Source of the DNA: Vagococcus penaei | Lineage (GTDB): Bacteria > Bacillota > Bacilli > Lactobacillales > Vagococcaceae | Assembly: GCF_001998885.1 (NCBI RefSeq) | Contig: NZ_CP019609.1 | Coordinates: 682,001 to 746,000, forward strand | Length of the DNA: 64,000 bases | Direction of reading: 5' to 3' | Shown: positions 49,946 through 59,116 of the stretch, one piece after another | How positions within the stretch are numbered: the first letter of the stretch is position 1 | Layout: every line of letters begins with the position of its first letter | The notes under the pieces: model-generated | The model's database searches: none | What the model was told of the DNA's origin: nothing | The model's input: only the letters and a program-made list of their open reading frames with translations | Program-made: the position numbers and the translations under genes

Positions 49946-49980
49946 ATTAGGCTGATGTGTTTAAACACTATCAGCCTAAT
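49946..49980. terminator. Hairpin between the WxL and DUF916 genes
   Basis: Near-perfect palindrome with arms ATTAGGCTGAT and ATCAGCCTAAT around a TGTTTAAACA core. There is no good U-run, so it may be a partial terminator or an RNA-stability hairpin tuning the ratio of the two proteins. Confidence 0.6.
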
Positions 49981-50006
49981 TATTATATTTATCTGCTAAC
50001 AGTTAA

Positions 50007-52343
50007 TTATGGTGCAGGTACCATTGACAATTTATACGTTAACGTTGACTCGTAACTAGTCTCTTTTGGATTAGCTGAACTTGGAATTGATAGTAATACA
50101 GATGATTTCATTGGATCATTACCTTTTGCTAGACCAATATTACCGTCTTTACTTTGTCCATATGCTAATGTCCAAGTTCCCATTCCTTGACCTTTATTAG
50201 CTGTCATAATCACAGTACTTTGACCAGGAATTAATTCTAAGCCACCTTGTACCATTTCATCTTTCACTGTTAAAGCACTAACTAAATGTGCTGGCATTGT
50301 TTTTTCTGAAAAACCTTCTTGTAACATATTTGGTGAATTTAAGTACCCATTACCTAAGAACAGTTTAGCCCCTGTTAACTCAGCTTTATCTTTTGATGTA
50401 AATTGTTCATTTTGAACAATACTTAATACCCAACCTGCATTCGTGCCACGTCTATCAGTTACTTGAACATAATTACCACGTAACTCATCACTATCTTTAA
50501 AACGTTGACCTAATGCTCCATATGTTTTTAACTTGTTGTCAATTTTTTGTTTATCAAAAGCAAAACTTGATGCATAGTCAATTGATAATAATCCACCTGC
50601 ACCACTATTAGGTTCAGAACCATCTGGGTTTATTGGACGACCATCTGTATTTGGATTTTCTGGATCAACTGGTGAAACTGGTCCATCTTCAGTCGTAAAT
50701 GATATTTGACCTTTCACATCATAATTATCACTCTTAGCATCTGTTGGTTCACCTGGTTTTTCTTCAGGTGTTTCAGTTGATGATTCTGCACCAATTGTAA
50801 TTGCTTTTGTTAAGAAATTATCTTTATTGTAACGAATTCTAAAATTGTACTCGCCTTCGAATTCAACTTTAAATGCTACCTCAAGTGTCGCAATACCCTC
50901 TTCATTAGCTGTCACGCCAAATTTACTTGAATAACCAATTGTATCTTGCCAAGGATTATCGCCAACTTTAGTTTTAGCTACTTGATTACCTTGTTTGAAT
51001 CCATGTTGTGTAATAGGTGTGTATACGCCAAATTGATACCCATCTGCTTGACTATTTGGTGCTAATCCGCTAAATGTTAAAATTGCTTTATTTTCAGCAT
51101 TGATACTTGGTTTACCAACATATTCAACTGAAACAGAAGGTTTTACTGTCGGTGCCACGCCTGAACCAAAACTACCTGAAGCAAATGTTGACGTATCATA
51201 CCATTTATAATTTGCACTAGGTGCTGACCATGGCTCATTTTGTGGTTCTGTACTATTAGCAGGTACTTCAAAATCTAAGACTGGCGTTGGTTTAGATAAC
51301 TTAATACCTTTTTCCTCAAACGTTGTATACGTTTCTGTATCATCTAACCAATCAACCAATTGCATTAATAATTTTGCATCATCAGCTTCGCTAAAACCGT
51401 CATATGTTTTTTTAGCTGAACCGTTTTCTTCACGCATATATTTTGGTGAAGCATCTTCAACTAATGATGAATCACCGATAAACGCTGCTTTACCACTGTC
51501 ACGCTTGCTAATTGCAACATAAGCACCTTCATCAATACCTCCGCCATTATAGACACCTTCATCTACTGCATGGCCCCACTTGTTACCTTTTGTTAAACCA
51601 TTTGGTGTATAAATAATACCTTTTGCACGCTTTGGATCTGTAATCGCCACTGTTGAACCTGCATGTAAACCAACATCTGTTACACCTTCAGCAATTCCAA
51701 AAGCATCTTCTACAATCCATTTATGTGAATCATTAATTTTATCTAATGAGTTGTATCTAAAACGAACACCAAATGTTTCATTTAACCAGTCACTACTCTC
51801 AACGCCTTGCATTGCCTCTGAATTTTTCTCAGCTTCTGACATACCTTTTGTCATATCAGTAAATGCACCACGACGGTATCCGTTAAACGCTTCGCTAGAA
51901 TCAATACGGTTTTTATTACGGTCAGCATTATAGTGGTCACCTACATATAAAACTGATCCTCCTTGTGACACGTAATCAGCAATTGCTTGTTGCTCACTGA
52001 CTTTATAAGGAATATTTGCTTCTGGAATAACAAAAACATCATAACCCTGTAAATCAGCTAATGTAATCGGTGTCAATTGACGTAATTCCTTTACGTAATA
52101 ACCATCTTTACCTAATGCATCAGCAAAATCAGAGAACGCTCCATCAATGACCCAATCAGCAGCTCCTGCTGTTTGTCCGTGTGTATTATCGAACAATACT
52201 TTTTTTCCATTAACTTTGCTTGGAGTAGCTTGTACTTCAGGTGCTGGATCTAGTGCTGATTCTGCATTAACTGATGTTGCTGTTAAAGTCATAAAGCTTA
52301 CCGCTGCTAAGACTAAACTAGAGCGTAACATTAATTTTTTCAT
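50007..52343 (-). CDS. WxL-domain surface protein with N-terminal glutamine-amidotransferase-like domain
   Basis: A 778-residue secreted protein. Signal peptide 1-28 (SSLVLAAVSFMTLTATSVNAES). Residues about 45-345 resemble a DUF4350/class I glutamine-amidotransferase-like fold (KVLFDNTHGQTAGAADWVIDG, YDVFVIPEANIPY, GGSVLYVGDHYN) without an evident catalytic Cys. A middle beta-rich region (about 400-530) and a Pro/Glu-rich linker follow, then a C-terminal WxL domain (about 565-778) with both motifs, WVL in RGTNAGWVLSI and WTL in MGTWTLAYG. WxL domains attach non-covalently to the cell wall. Function of the N-terminal module unknown. Confidence 0.9.
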   Translation of the reverse strand: MKKLMLRSSLVLAAVSFMTLTATSVNAESALDPAPEVQATPSKVNGKKVLFDNTHGQTAGAADWVIDGAFSDFADALGKDGYYVKELRQLTPITLADLQGYDVFVIPEANIPYKVSEQQAIADYVSQGGSVLYVGDHYNADRNKNRIDSSEAFNGYRRGAFTDMTKGMSEAEKNSEAMQGVESSDWLNETFGVRFRYNSLDKINDSHKWIVEDAFGIAEGVTDVGLHAGSTVAITDPKRAKGIIYTPNGLTKGNKWGHAVDEGVYNGGGIDEGAYVAISKRDSGKAAFIGDSSLVEDASPKYMREENGSAKKTYDGFSEADDAKLLMQLVDWLDDTETYTTFEEKGIKLSKPTPVLDFEVPANSTEPQNEPWSAPSANYKWYDTSTFASGSFGSGVAPTVKPSVSVEYVGKPSINAENKAILTFSGLAPNSQADGYQFGVYTPITQHGFKQGNQVAKTKVGDNPWQDTIGYSSKFGVTANEEGIATLEVAFKVEFEGEYNFRIRYNKDNFLTKAITIGAESSTETPEEKPGEPTDAKSDNYDVKGQISFTTEDGPVSPVDPENPNTDGRPINPDGSEPNSGAGGLLSIDYASSFAFDKQKIDNKLKTYGALGQRFKDSDELRGNYVQVTDRRGTNAGWVLSIVQNEQFTSKDKAELTGAKLFLGNGYLNSPNMLQEGFSEKTMPAHLVSALTVKDEMVQGGLELIPGQSTVIMTANKGQGMGTWTLAYGQSKDGNIGLAKGNDPMKSSVLLSIPSSANPKETSYESTLTYKLSMVPAP

Positions 52344-53201
52344 TCTATTTTATTTCCTCTCATTTTTGGCTATCAGTTTTTACTGATACATTCATTATAG
52401 GTAGTCAACGTTTGTTATCTGTAATATTAAAGTAAATATTGTGAAAAAATAATTGTTAAATTCAATTACTTTGAATATTAGTATAAAAAACCATAAAAGA
52501 TAATTAAATAACTAATTAAATTAATATTGATTTTTTTAAAAAAATAATTATATTGATATACCTAACTTACAATTATCATTTAACTAATATTTGTCCAATT
52601 AACTTTTAAGTTGCAGATAATAACCAAGCTATTTTATTAACTAGTAGTCTATATTATTATTAAAAAATAACATTTTCACTTAAACGAACATTTATCCAAT
52701 AATTTATTATTTTAGTTTGCTTATAATTCAAAAAAAATATTATTTTTAATAATTTTACCCCTTTTTTTACAAAAAAATATAGATGCTAATTAATCTAGTA
52801 AACTATATCAAAAAAATAGTAATAATTATAAAACAAAAAGACCAACTAATACCCTCCATTTACTAAAATATTCAAACTTTCTTTTTAAAAGCTTAATAAT
52901 CATATCGCTTTCATTATGATAGTTTAAGAACCGTTTTATATTATTGTTCAGCTAATTATATAGCTACTAGAAAAATATTATAACATACATTATATTTTTT
53001 AATAACATTAATTTATTTTTTTAATTTTTATTTAATTTACCTTTAAATAATTTTTTCTTTTTATAACGAAAGATATTTTATTTTTTTGTCGTTATTTAAA
53101 AACAAATTTGTCTTTATCATCACTGTTTCCTTATATCAACTAACTTCTATAGTCATAAAAAATATATTATGTCTATGACTTTTATAATTATAATTATAAA
53201 T
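52344..53201. other. Very AT-rich gene-free stretch
   Basis: About 860 bases without a credible gene on either strand: long runs of A and T, no good ribosome sites linked to open frames, and no recognisable RNA gene. It contains the WxL promoter/leader (a TATAAT on the minus strand near 52393-52398). The rest is unexplained; it could be a long 5' leader, a remnant of decayed DNA, or a regulatory or AT-binding-protein region. Confidence 0.7.
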
Positions 53202-53240
53202 AAAAAAACAAACACTTATTTAAACTGTGTTTGTTTTTTT
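53202..53240 (-). terminator. Terminator of the DUF4822 lipoprotein gene
   Basis: Arms AAAAAAACAAACAC and GTGTTTGTTTTTTT, 11-base loop, directly after the lipoprotein stop on the minus strand. Confidence 0.9.
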
Positions 53241-53246
53241 CAACTA

Positions 53247-54221
53247 TTAAAATGTAAAATCAGGTGTTAATTCACCAGAATATGGTTCATGCTCAACAAA
53301 AATGGTGATATCACTTCCTTTTTTATCTTTTCCTTGACGCTTGTAAGTAAATCTTTGATCATTTAATTCACTTAATTCTAGTACTGCACCGTATTTATTC
53401 TCACCAATTGATACATGTGCTCGAATTTTATTGTCGTCTAAAACATCAAAATAGCCGAAATCACCTTTTGTTTCACCAGTTTCTTTATCATAGAATTCAT
53501 ATTTATTTGTTATCGGATCAAATTTTGCTAAGCTAATAAACATCGCATTTTCTTTTGTGACGTCGTTACCATTTTCATCAGTAACTTTTGTACCATTCCA
53601 TAGAGTACTACCTAAAATATCAATGCCTGGCACTTCTTTATTAATTGTACCAGTCGAATGTTCTAATTTTTCGCGTCCATTTGTAAAGGCTAATTCGGTA
53701 TCATTATATGGAATGTGTTCGACGAATACCTCAATTTCTTTACCGTCTTTATCTTTACCCATACGCTTATAAGTAAATACTTTCTCTGTCATCTCTGTTA
53801 AATCAACAATGGCTTGATAGTTTTTAGTTTTAGAAATTAATACACGTTTATCACCATCATTAGTAATAAAAAAGGTCCCTTCATCACCACGAGTTTCACC
53901 AGTTTCTTTATCATAAAATTCATAGTAACCTGTTGCTTGATCATATTTCGCTAAACCAATAAATTCCGCATTTTCTACTGTTAAATCATTATTATCTTTA
54001 TCGTAGACTTTAGTCCCTTGCCAATTTGTTGCCGATAATAGTTGAGTGTATTTTTTCCCCTTACTATTATGCTCATCTTCCTTAATTGATACTTCAGTAG
54101 TTGAACTTTGACTAGAACTCTCTTGTTTGCTCTGACTATCAGTATCTGTTGCTCCACAACCTGTTAGTAAAATAGCAAATGTGGCAAACATAAATTTACT
54201 TATGATTTTCTTATTTTTCAT
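53247..54221 (-). CDS. Lipoprotein with two tandem DUF4822-like domains
   Basis: A 324-residue secreted lipoprotein: signal peptide with lipobox LLTGC (Cys about residue 22), a Ser/Gln-rich linker (25-50), then two similar domains of about 115 residues (about 58-175 and 200-320). Both share NW.GTKV or LWNGTKV, A.FI.LAK.D, YEFYDKETGET.GD, and FTYKR.GKDK.G...FVEH.PY. This matches DUF4822 lipoproteins of enterococci and relatives as I remember them. Function unknown. It is divergent from a two-component system and shares TAACTATAA boxes with it, so likely a regulated output. Confidence 0.85.
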   Translation of the reverse strand: MKNKKIISKFMFATFAILLTGCGATDTDSQSKQESSSQSSTTEVSIKEDEHNSKGKKYTQLLSATNWQGTKVYDKDNNDLTVENAEFIGLAKYDQATGYYEFYDKETGETRGDEGTFFITNDGDKRVLISKTKNYQAIVDLTEMTEKVFTYKRMGKDKDGKEIEVFVEHIPYNDTELAFTNGREKLEHSTGTINKEVPGIDILGSTLWNGTKVTDENGNDVTKENAMFISLAKFDPITNKYEFYDKETGETKGDFGYFDVLDDNKIRAHVSIGENKYGAVLELSELNDQRFTYKRQGKDKKGSDITIFVEHEPYSGELTPDFTF

Positions 54222-54253
54222 ATCCTACATCTCCTCAATATCTTTTGATAGTC

Positions 54254-54375
54254 TAACTATAACAAGTAACTATAAACTCAAACTGGACAAAAAATGAACA
54301 AATTATAAACTATCCAAAAAAACACGTTAATTTTTGACTATTAAAAATAGCTACATTACACTACAGTTATAGTTA
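54254..54375. promoter_or_regulatory. Divergent promoter region with three TAACTATAA boxes
   Basis: TAACTATAA occurs as a direct repeat at 54254-54262 and 54267-54275 (13-base period) and inverted at 54367-54375. The first pair lies before the lipoprotein gene, the third just after a promoter for the kinase gene (TTGACT 54334-54339, 17 bases, TACACT 54357-54362). They are candidate binding sites of the OmpR-type regulator encoded here. Confidence 0.65.
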
Positions 54376-54396
54376 CTTTTTAATGAAGGAGTTTAT

Positions 54397-55902
54397 ATGA
54401 CAATCAAAAAACGAATCATTTTATCTTATTTTAGTGGTATCTTGATTACTTTATCTTCCTTGATGTTAATTACGGCTCTTATCACCTACATGACATTGGG
54501 TCGTGTACCATCTATTCAAGAAGTTTATAAAGTGCTAACTACTCAGCGCTCCTTATCAATAGAGGAACGCGATAGTTATGCTGAATTAAATTATTTTGTA
54601 CAGAAGTCACCAGATTTTTTTAACGTACCACTGAAAGTTGACATTATCAAAAACATTCATGAGATTGAAGATAGAGGCCTAGATGTCGTTATTCGAAAAA
54701 ATAATGAGTTTATTTATTTCTCTAATAGCTTAGTAAAAAAATCCTTAGAAGTACACTCACCAGATTATGAACTGCTAAACTTTGAACCGATTGGTACATT
54801 AGATAACGCTGGTCGTTTGTTTCATTATGTTAAACACGATTTTCAACATTTAGATGGCTCAAAAGGCAGTATCATTATTTTAAAACGAGAAAGTAATTTC
54901 TTTGAATTCTTCTATCGACAAGGAATTTGGCTAGTTATTGGAATTATCTTATTCTCCATCAGCTTAGCACTTTACATTAATATTCGTTTAAAACAAACTA
55001 TTATTCAACCGTTAGAACGTTTAGAGAAAGCAACTCATTTTGTCCCATCCACTTATTTAACAAATGAGGATATTAAAAGCGTCGTTCAAGCTGATACTGC
55101 TAAAGAAATTAAACAATTGCAGAAAAGTTTTTATAAAATGTGGCAAAATATGAAAAAAAATGCTGAGCTACAAAAACAATACGATACTAATCGTCAAGAA
55201 TTAATTTCAAATATTTCGCATGATTTAAAAACGCCAATTACCTCAATTATTGGCTATGTTGAAGGTCTTAAAGATGGGATTGCCACAACGGAAGAAAAAC
55301 GACAACTTTACTTAGAAACAATTCACAATAAAGCATTAAATTTAAATGATTTAATTGAAACCTTATTTTTATATTCTAAATTAGAATTAGACAATGCTAT
55401 TATTCAGCAAGAAACTATTTGTTTAAATCAATTTATTTCTGATCTCATCGTTGATTATTCTTTAGATACCTTAATTGATTGGCACTATTCATTACCAGTC
55501 GACTCTCTAGATATCAAAAGTGATCCTCAACAGTTAAACAGGGTATTTTCTAATCTGATTGAAAACAGTACTAAATTTAGAGATCCAAAAAAGGGAAAGT
55601 TGTCTTTAACTCTTGAATTGAGTAAACATGAATCATTTGCTGTAATAAATTTATCAGATAACGGGATTGGTATGTCGGAAGAAGAGCTTCCTTTTATTTT
55701 TGACCGCTTCTATCGAGCTGATAAATCCCGTTCTACATTAGTTAAAGGCTCCGGTCTAGGATTGAATATTGTCCAAAGCATTATGCTCCATCATAATGGA
55801 CAGATATCGATTACTAGCAAAAAAAATATTGGAACAAGTGTCAAATTAAGTTTTCCACTGATTAAGGAGGATAAAAATGTCGAAACATATTTTAATTATT
55901 GA
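54397..55902 (+). CDS. Sensor histidine kinase (VanS/ResE-like class)
   Basis: A 501-residue kinase: membrane segment about 11-33, extracellular domain about 35-170, second membrane segment (about 174-195, WLVIGIILFSISLALYINI), HAMP, HisKA with ISHDLKTPITSIIGYVEGL, and HATPase with NLIENSTKF, LSDNGIGM, FDRFYRADKSRS and GSGLGLNIV. AAGGAG precedes the ATG. It overlaps the regulator gene by 26 bases. Signal unknown; neighbours suggest a cell-envelope cue. Confidence 0.93.
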   Translation: MTIKKRIILSYFSGILITLSSLMLITALITYMTLGRVPSIQEVYKVLTTQRSLSIEERDSYAELNYFVQKSPDFFNVPLKVDIIKNIHEIEDRGLDVVIRKNNEFIYFSNSLVKKSLEVHSPDYELLNFEPIGTLDNAGRLFHYVKHDFQHLDGSKGSIIILKRESNFFEFFYRQGIWLVIGIILFSISLALYINIRLKQTIIQPLERLEKATHFVPSTYLTNEDIKSVVQADTAKEIKQLQKSFYKMWQNMKKNAELQKQYDTNRQELISNISHDLKTPITSIIGYVEGLKDGIATTEEKRQLYLETIHNKALNLNDLIETLFLYSKLELDNAIIQQETICLNQFISDLIVDYSLDTLIDWHYSLPVDSLDIKSDPQQLNRVFSNLIENSTKFRDPKKGKLSLTLELSKHESFAVINLSDNGIGMSEEELPFIFDRFYRADKSRSTLVKGSGLGLNIVQSIMLHHNGQISITSKKNIGTSVKLSFPLIKEDKNVETYFNY

Positions 55903-56569
55903 GGACGACCCTAGTATTGCAAACTTGCAACGCGATTACTTAGAAATAAATGGTTATACTGTCACTATTGAACATAACGGACACGAAGGATTGCATCTTG
56001 CGCTGACAATCGACTTTTCGTTAGTAATCGTCGATATTATGTTGCCAACAATGGATGGATTTGACATTTGTAAAGCCATTAGGCGTGTCAAGCAAACACC
56101 TATTATTATTGTATCTGCTAAAAGAGAAGACATTGATAAAATCCGTGGATTAGGTCTAGGAGCAGATGACTATGTCATTAAACCATTTAGCCCTAGTGAA
56201 TTAGTTGCCAGAGTAAATGCGCATATTTCGCGTTACAAAACATTATTAAATGAGCATAGCGAAAAAGATGTTAGTCAAATTGGCCTAATAACCATTGATC
56301 ACTTAGCACATAAAGTAACCACCAAAGGATCTGATATTAATTTAACTAATAAAGAATTCTCTTTACTTAGTTTTTTAGCTACCCACCCAAACCGAGTCTG
56401 GCACAAAGAAGCATTATTCGAAGCTGTCTGGGGGTTTGATGTATTAGATACAGATGTTTCTACCGTAGTTGTTCATATTAAACGAATTCGTGAAAAATTA
56501 AAAAAAGCCGGTATTATTGATTTCCCAATCGAAACAGTCTGGGGCAGTGGATACCGATTAACTAATTGA
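55877..56569 (+). CDS. OmpR-family response regulator
   Basis: A 230-residue regulator: receiver (HILIIEDDPSIANLQ; phospho-Asp in LVIVDIMLPTMDG; Lys in DYVIKPFSP) and C-terminal winged-helix domain (about 130-230: LTNKEFSLLSFLATHPNRVWHKEALFEAVWGFD...VVVHIKRIREKL...IETVWGSGYRL). Its AAGGAGG site and ATG lie inside the end of the kinase gene (26-base overlap), giving tight coupling. Probably binds the TAACTATAA boxes between the kinase and lipoprotein genes. Confidence 0.95.
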   Translation: MSKHILIIEDDPSIANLQRDYLEINGYTVTIEHNGHEGLHLALTIDFSLVIVDIMLPTMDGFDICKAIRRVKQTPIIIVSAKREDIDKIRGLGLGADDYVIKPFSPSELVARVNAHISRYKTLLNEHSEKDVSQIGLITIDHLAHKVTTKGSDINLTNKEFSLLSFLATHPNRVWHKEALFEAVWGFDVLDTDVSTVVVHIKRIREKLKKAGIIDFPIETVWGSGYRLTN

Positions 56570-56625
56570 CATTGGATACTCAAATCGATACTACTTTATA
56601 GAGCATATCCGTTACTTTTTTATGA

Positions 56626-56664
56626 ACAAAAAAGACCTAGAAATTGTCATTTTCTAGGTCTTCA
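56626..56664 (-). terminator. Terminator of the helicase gene
   Basis: Arms AGACCTAGAAA and TTTCTAGGTCT with U-run on the minus strand only, about 70 bases past the helicase stop. Confidence 0.85.
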
Positions 56665-56735
56665 TTATAGTTACTTTTACTCTTACTAAATAATGATTGA
56701 TAAAAATCAAACATCTTCTACATCAATTTATTTAC

Positions 56736-58217
56736 TTACTTTTCTCTCCGTAAATCGCGTTCATAATTACTTTCATTCGAACGACTGACACGACGCATCC
56801 GGCCTTTAATTGGCATATTTTGTAGCGTGTTTAATACCATCGGGCCTTTACCATTTAAGATTTCCACGAATGTCGAAATATCCATCAAATCAATAACCCC
56901 AATATCATCAGCTGTCATACCATCAATTTGGCATAGCGCTCCAACAATATCTCCTGGTCGCATTTTGGTTTTTTTACCCGCATTGATATGAATCTTCATA
57001 ATATCTTTATTAAAATCAATACCTTTTTCTTTTCTAATTTTCGGTTTTTGATTTTGCTTTTGACCAAAGGCGATTTTATTTTGTTCAACCATCTGTTGAC
57101 TTGGAATAGAAACTTCTTCAATCAAACGATTTTGAGCTGTTAAAATTGCATCAAATGACTGGCGATCATGATGATTGACTAACGTTATCGCTTTTCCACT
57201 ATTTTCAAAACGCGCTGTACGTCCAATTCGATGAACGTAAGTTTCAGGGTTATCAGGAACATCATAATTGACCACTAATTTAATATCTGCGACATCAATC
57301 CCACGAGCCGCAACATCTGTTGCAACTAAGAAATTAAAATAGCCACGTTTAAATTCTTGAATAACTTCTGTCCGATCTTTTTGTTCCATACCGCCATGCA
57401 ACATCTGAATCGCCATACCTAAGTGTTTTAACTCACGCGTCACCGCTTCAACCATGATTTTAGTATTACAAAAAATAATACTACTATCCGGATTTTCAGC
57501 AACCATCAGTTTTTTCAATGTATTTAATTTTTGATCGTCTTTATCAACCGTAACAAATTGTTGCAGAATTCTTTTTTGTGTTGTATTGGTTGATTGAATC
57601 TCAATCAATTGAGGATTTTTCAAATAACGTTCAGCCAAACGTTTAATTTCCGGTGGCATAGTTGCCGAGAATAAAGCCATTTGGCGTTTTTTAGGTAATT
57701 TTTTTAAAATTTGCTCAATTTGTTCCACAAATCCCATCGCAAACATTTCATCGGCTTCATCAATAATCACGGTTTGAATTTTGCTTAAATCAATAGTCCC
57801 TCGCATCATATGATCAAACAAACGACCCGGTGTCGCAACAACAACATGTGTCCGTTGTTTTAAATTTTTGACTTGTGATTGATACGAACTTTTTCCAAAT
57901 AAACACTCTACCTTAAGACGTTTATAGCGACCAATATTAAAAATTTCTTCTTTAATTTGTAATGCTAATTCTCGTGTAGGAGTTAAAACTAGTACTTGTG
58001 GTGCACGTTCTTCCCATTCAACTAATTCACATATCGGAATACCAAACGCCCCTGTTTTCCCACTACCAGTTTGTGACTTTACAATCACATCTGTTCCTTC
58101 CAAAATTAATGGAACAACTTTCTTTTGTACATCAGTTGGTTCAGTGTAATTCAATACATCTAGGGCTTTAATAATTGTCTCATCCAAACCAAAATGTGTA
58201 AATTTATTCATATTCAT
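56736..58217 (-). CDS. dbpA: DbpA/YxiN-type DEAD-box RNA helicase
   Basis: A 493-residue helicase. Motifs: Q-motif FGLDETIIKALDVLNYTEPTDVQ, I SQTGSGKT, Ia PTRELALQ, II DEAD, III SAT, V VATDVAARGID, VI HRIGRTAR. The C-terminal about 400-475 (RKEKGIDFNKDIMKIHINAGKKTKMRPGDIVGALCQIDGMTADDIGVIDLMDISTFVEI) is a DbpA RNA-binding domain, which in YxiN/DbpA docks on 23S rRNA hairpin 92 for large-subunit assembly. GAAGGATG precedes the ATG. Single gene. Confidence 0.92.
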   Translation of the reverse strand: MNMNKFTHFGLDETIIKALDVLNYTEPTDVQKKVVPLILEGTDVIVKSQTGSGKTGAFGIPICELVEWEERAPQVLVLTPTRELALQIKEEIFNIGRYKRLKVECLFGKSSYQSQVKNLKQRTHVVVATPGRLFDHMMRGTIDLSKIQTVIIDEADEMFAMGFVEQIEQILKKLPKKRQMALFSATMPPEIKRLAERYLKNPQLIEIQSTNTTQKRILQQFVTVDKDDQKLNTLKKLMVAENPDSSIIFCNTKIMVEAVTRELKHLGMAIQMLHGGMEQKDRTEVIQEFKRGYFNFLVATDVAARGIDVADIKLVVNYDVPDNPETYVHRIGRTARFENSGKAITLVNHHDRQSFDAILTAQNRLIEEVSIPSQQMVEQNKIAFGQKQNQKPKIRKEKGIDFNKDIMKIHINAGKKTKMRPGDIVGALCQIDGMTADDIGVIDLMDISTFVEILNGKGPMVLNTLQNMPIKGRMRRVSRSNESNYERDLRREK

Positions 58218-58333
58218 TTAAAACATCCTTCTATTTAAACAGGTTAATCTATTAGGCTTTAACTTGTTTACCTTTATTTTTTCAGCTCCCATAGTTTAAC
58301 ACGTTTTATTCCTGATGACACTTAAAATAAATT

Positions 58334-58377
58334 AAAAGACTTAGTCCTCTCATAATTACGGTAACTAAGTCCTTTTC
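58334..58377 (-). terminator. Terminator of the DUF4230 gene
   Basis: Arms AAGACTTAGT and ACTAAGTC(C)TT with an 18-base loop, just past the gene stop on the minus strand. Confidence 0.75.
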
Positions 58378-58414
58378 TGGCTAACTATTTCATTCAGTAG
58401 TATTATATGACTAA

Positions 58415-59014
58415 CTAAGAAAAAGTAATTGTTAGTTTTGCGTCTGGAGCGATACTGTTAATTAATGTTTGATAAAATTCAGTAGTCGATTCTTTTAATA
58501 GCTCATCATATTTTTTTATGTAGGTCTCTTGGGCTTTACTATCTAAAATTTTATTAATCATCTCACTTTCATCAATATCTGGTGTCATCCAACTAAGAAT
58601 CCCACCGTCGTCAACAATTACCTTAAATTTTGTATTACTATGACCGATAAACATAAACTTAGGCACCTTTACTTCATAGGTATCCGTCCCTGTTTTATTA
58701 ATTTTTACTTGTTTACCATCAATGCCTAACTTCATATCAAATTCGGCTTTCATATACTTATGCTTATTTGTCCCAAAAATATCCGCATCAAATACCTGTA
58801 AATTTTTTTCAACGCCGTAAATATCTGAAATTCCCAAATTAACAAGGACTATTTGTTTTTCTTTGGTTAGAGTCTTAATCACTTGGGTTTCTTCTGAGTG
58901 CTCACGACTTTTAAATACATCTTGTTTACCAATGAAAATACCAATCCCAATTAAACCAATAATTAGTATAAGGCTCCCTATCAATTTAAATGGGATATTT
59001 TTGAACTTTTTCAT
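58415..59014 (-). CDS. DUF4230-family membrane-anchored protein
   Basis: A 199-residue protein with an N-terminal membrane segment (about 10-29, LIGSLILIIGLIGIGIFIG) and an exported domain (about 45-199) with KQIVLVNLGISDIY and the C-terminal AKLTITFS pattern of DUF4230. Function unknown. AAAGGAAAG precedes the ATG. Single gene between two terminators. Confidence 0.75.
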   Translation of the reverse strand: MKKFKNIPFKLIGSLILIIGLIGIGIFIGKQDVFKSREHSEETQVIKTLTKEKQIVLVNLGISDIYGVEKNLQVFDADIFGTNKHKYMKAEFDMKLGIDGKQVKINKTGTDTYEVKVPKFMFIGHSNTKFKVIVDDGGILSWMTPDIDESEMINKILDSKAQETYIKKYDELLKESTTEFYQTLINSIAPDAKLTITFS

Positions 59015-59070
59015 ACAATCTTTCCTTTCGTTATGTTAAAAAGACAAGAATCAACTCTATAATTAAAATA

Positions 59071-59107
59071 AAACCACACGTCACGTCAGCTAACGGACGC
59101 GTGGTTC
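59071..59107 (-). terminator. Terminator of the pseudouridine synthase gene
   Basis: Minus-strand arms ACCACGCGTC and GACGTGTGGT (one mismatch), then a U-rich tail. Confidence 0.82.
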
Positions 59108-59116
59108 TTTAACAAC

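Noticed and set aside
52344-53201. Small protein genes or a tRNA in the AT-rich stretch
   Set aside because: Short open frames lack ribosome sites and no cloverleaf or CCA-like end was recognised.
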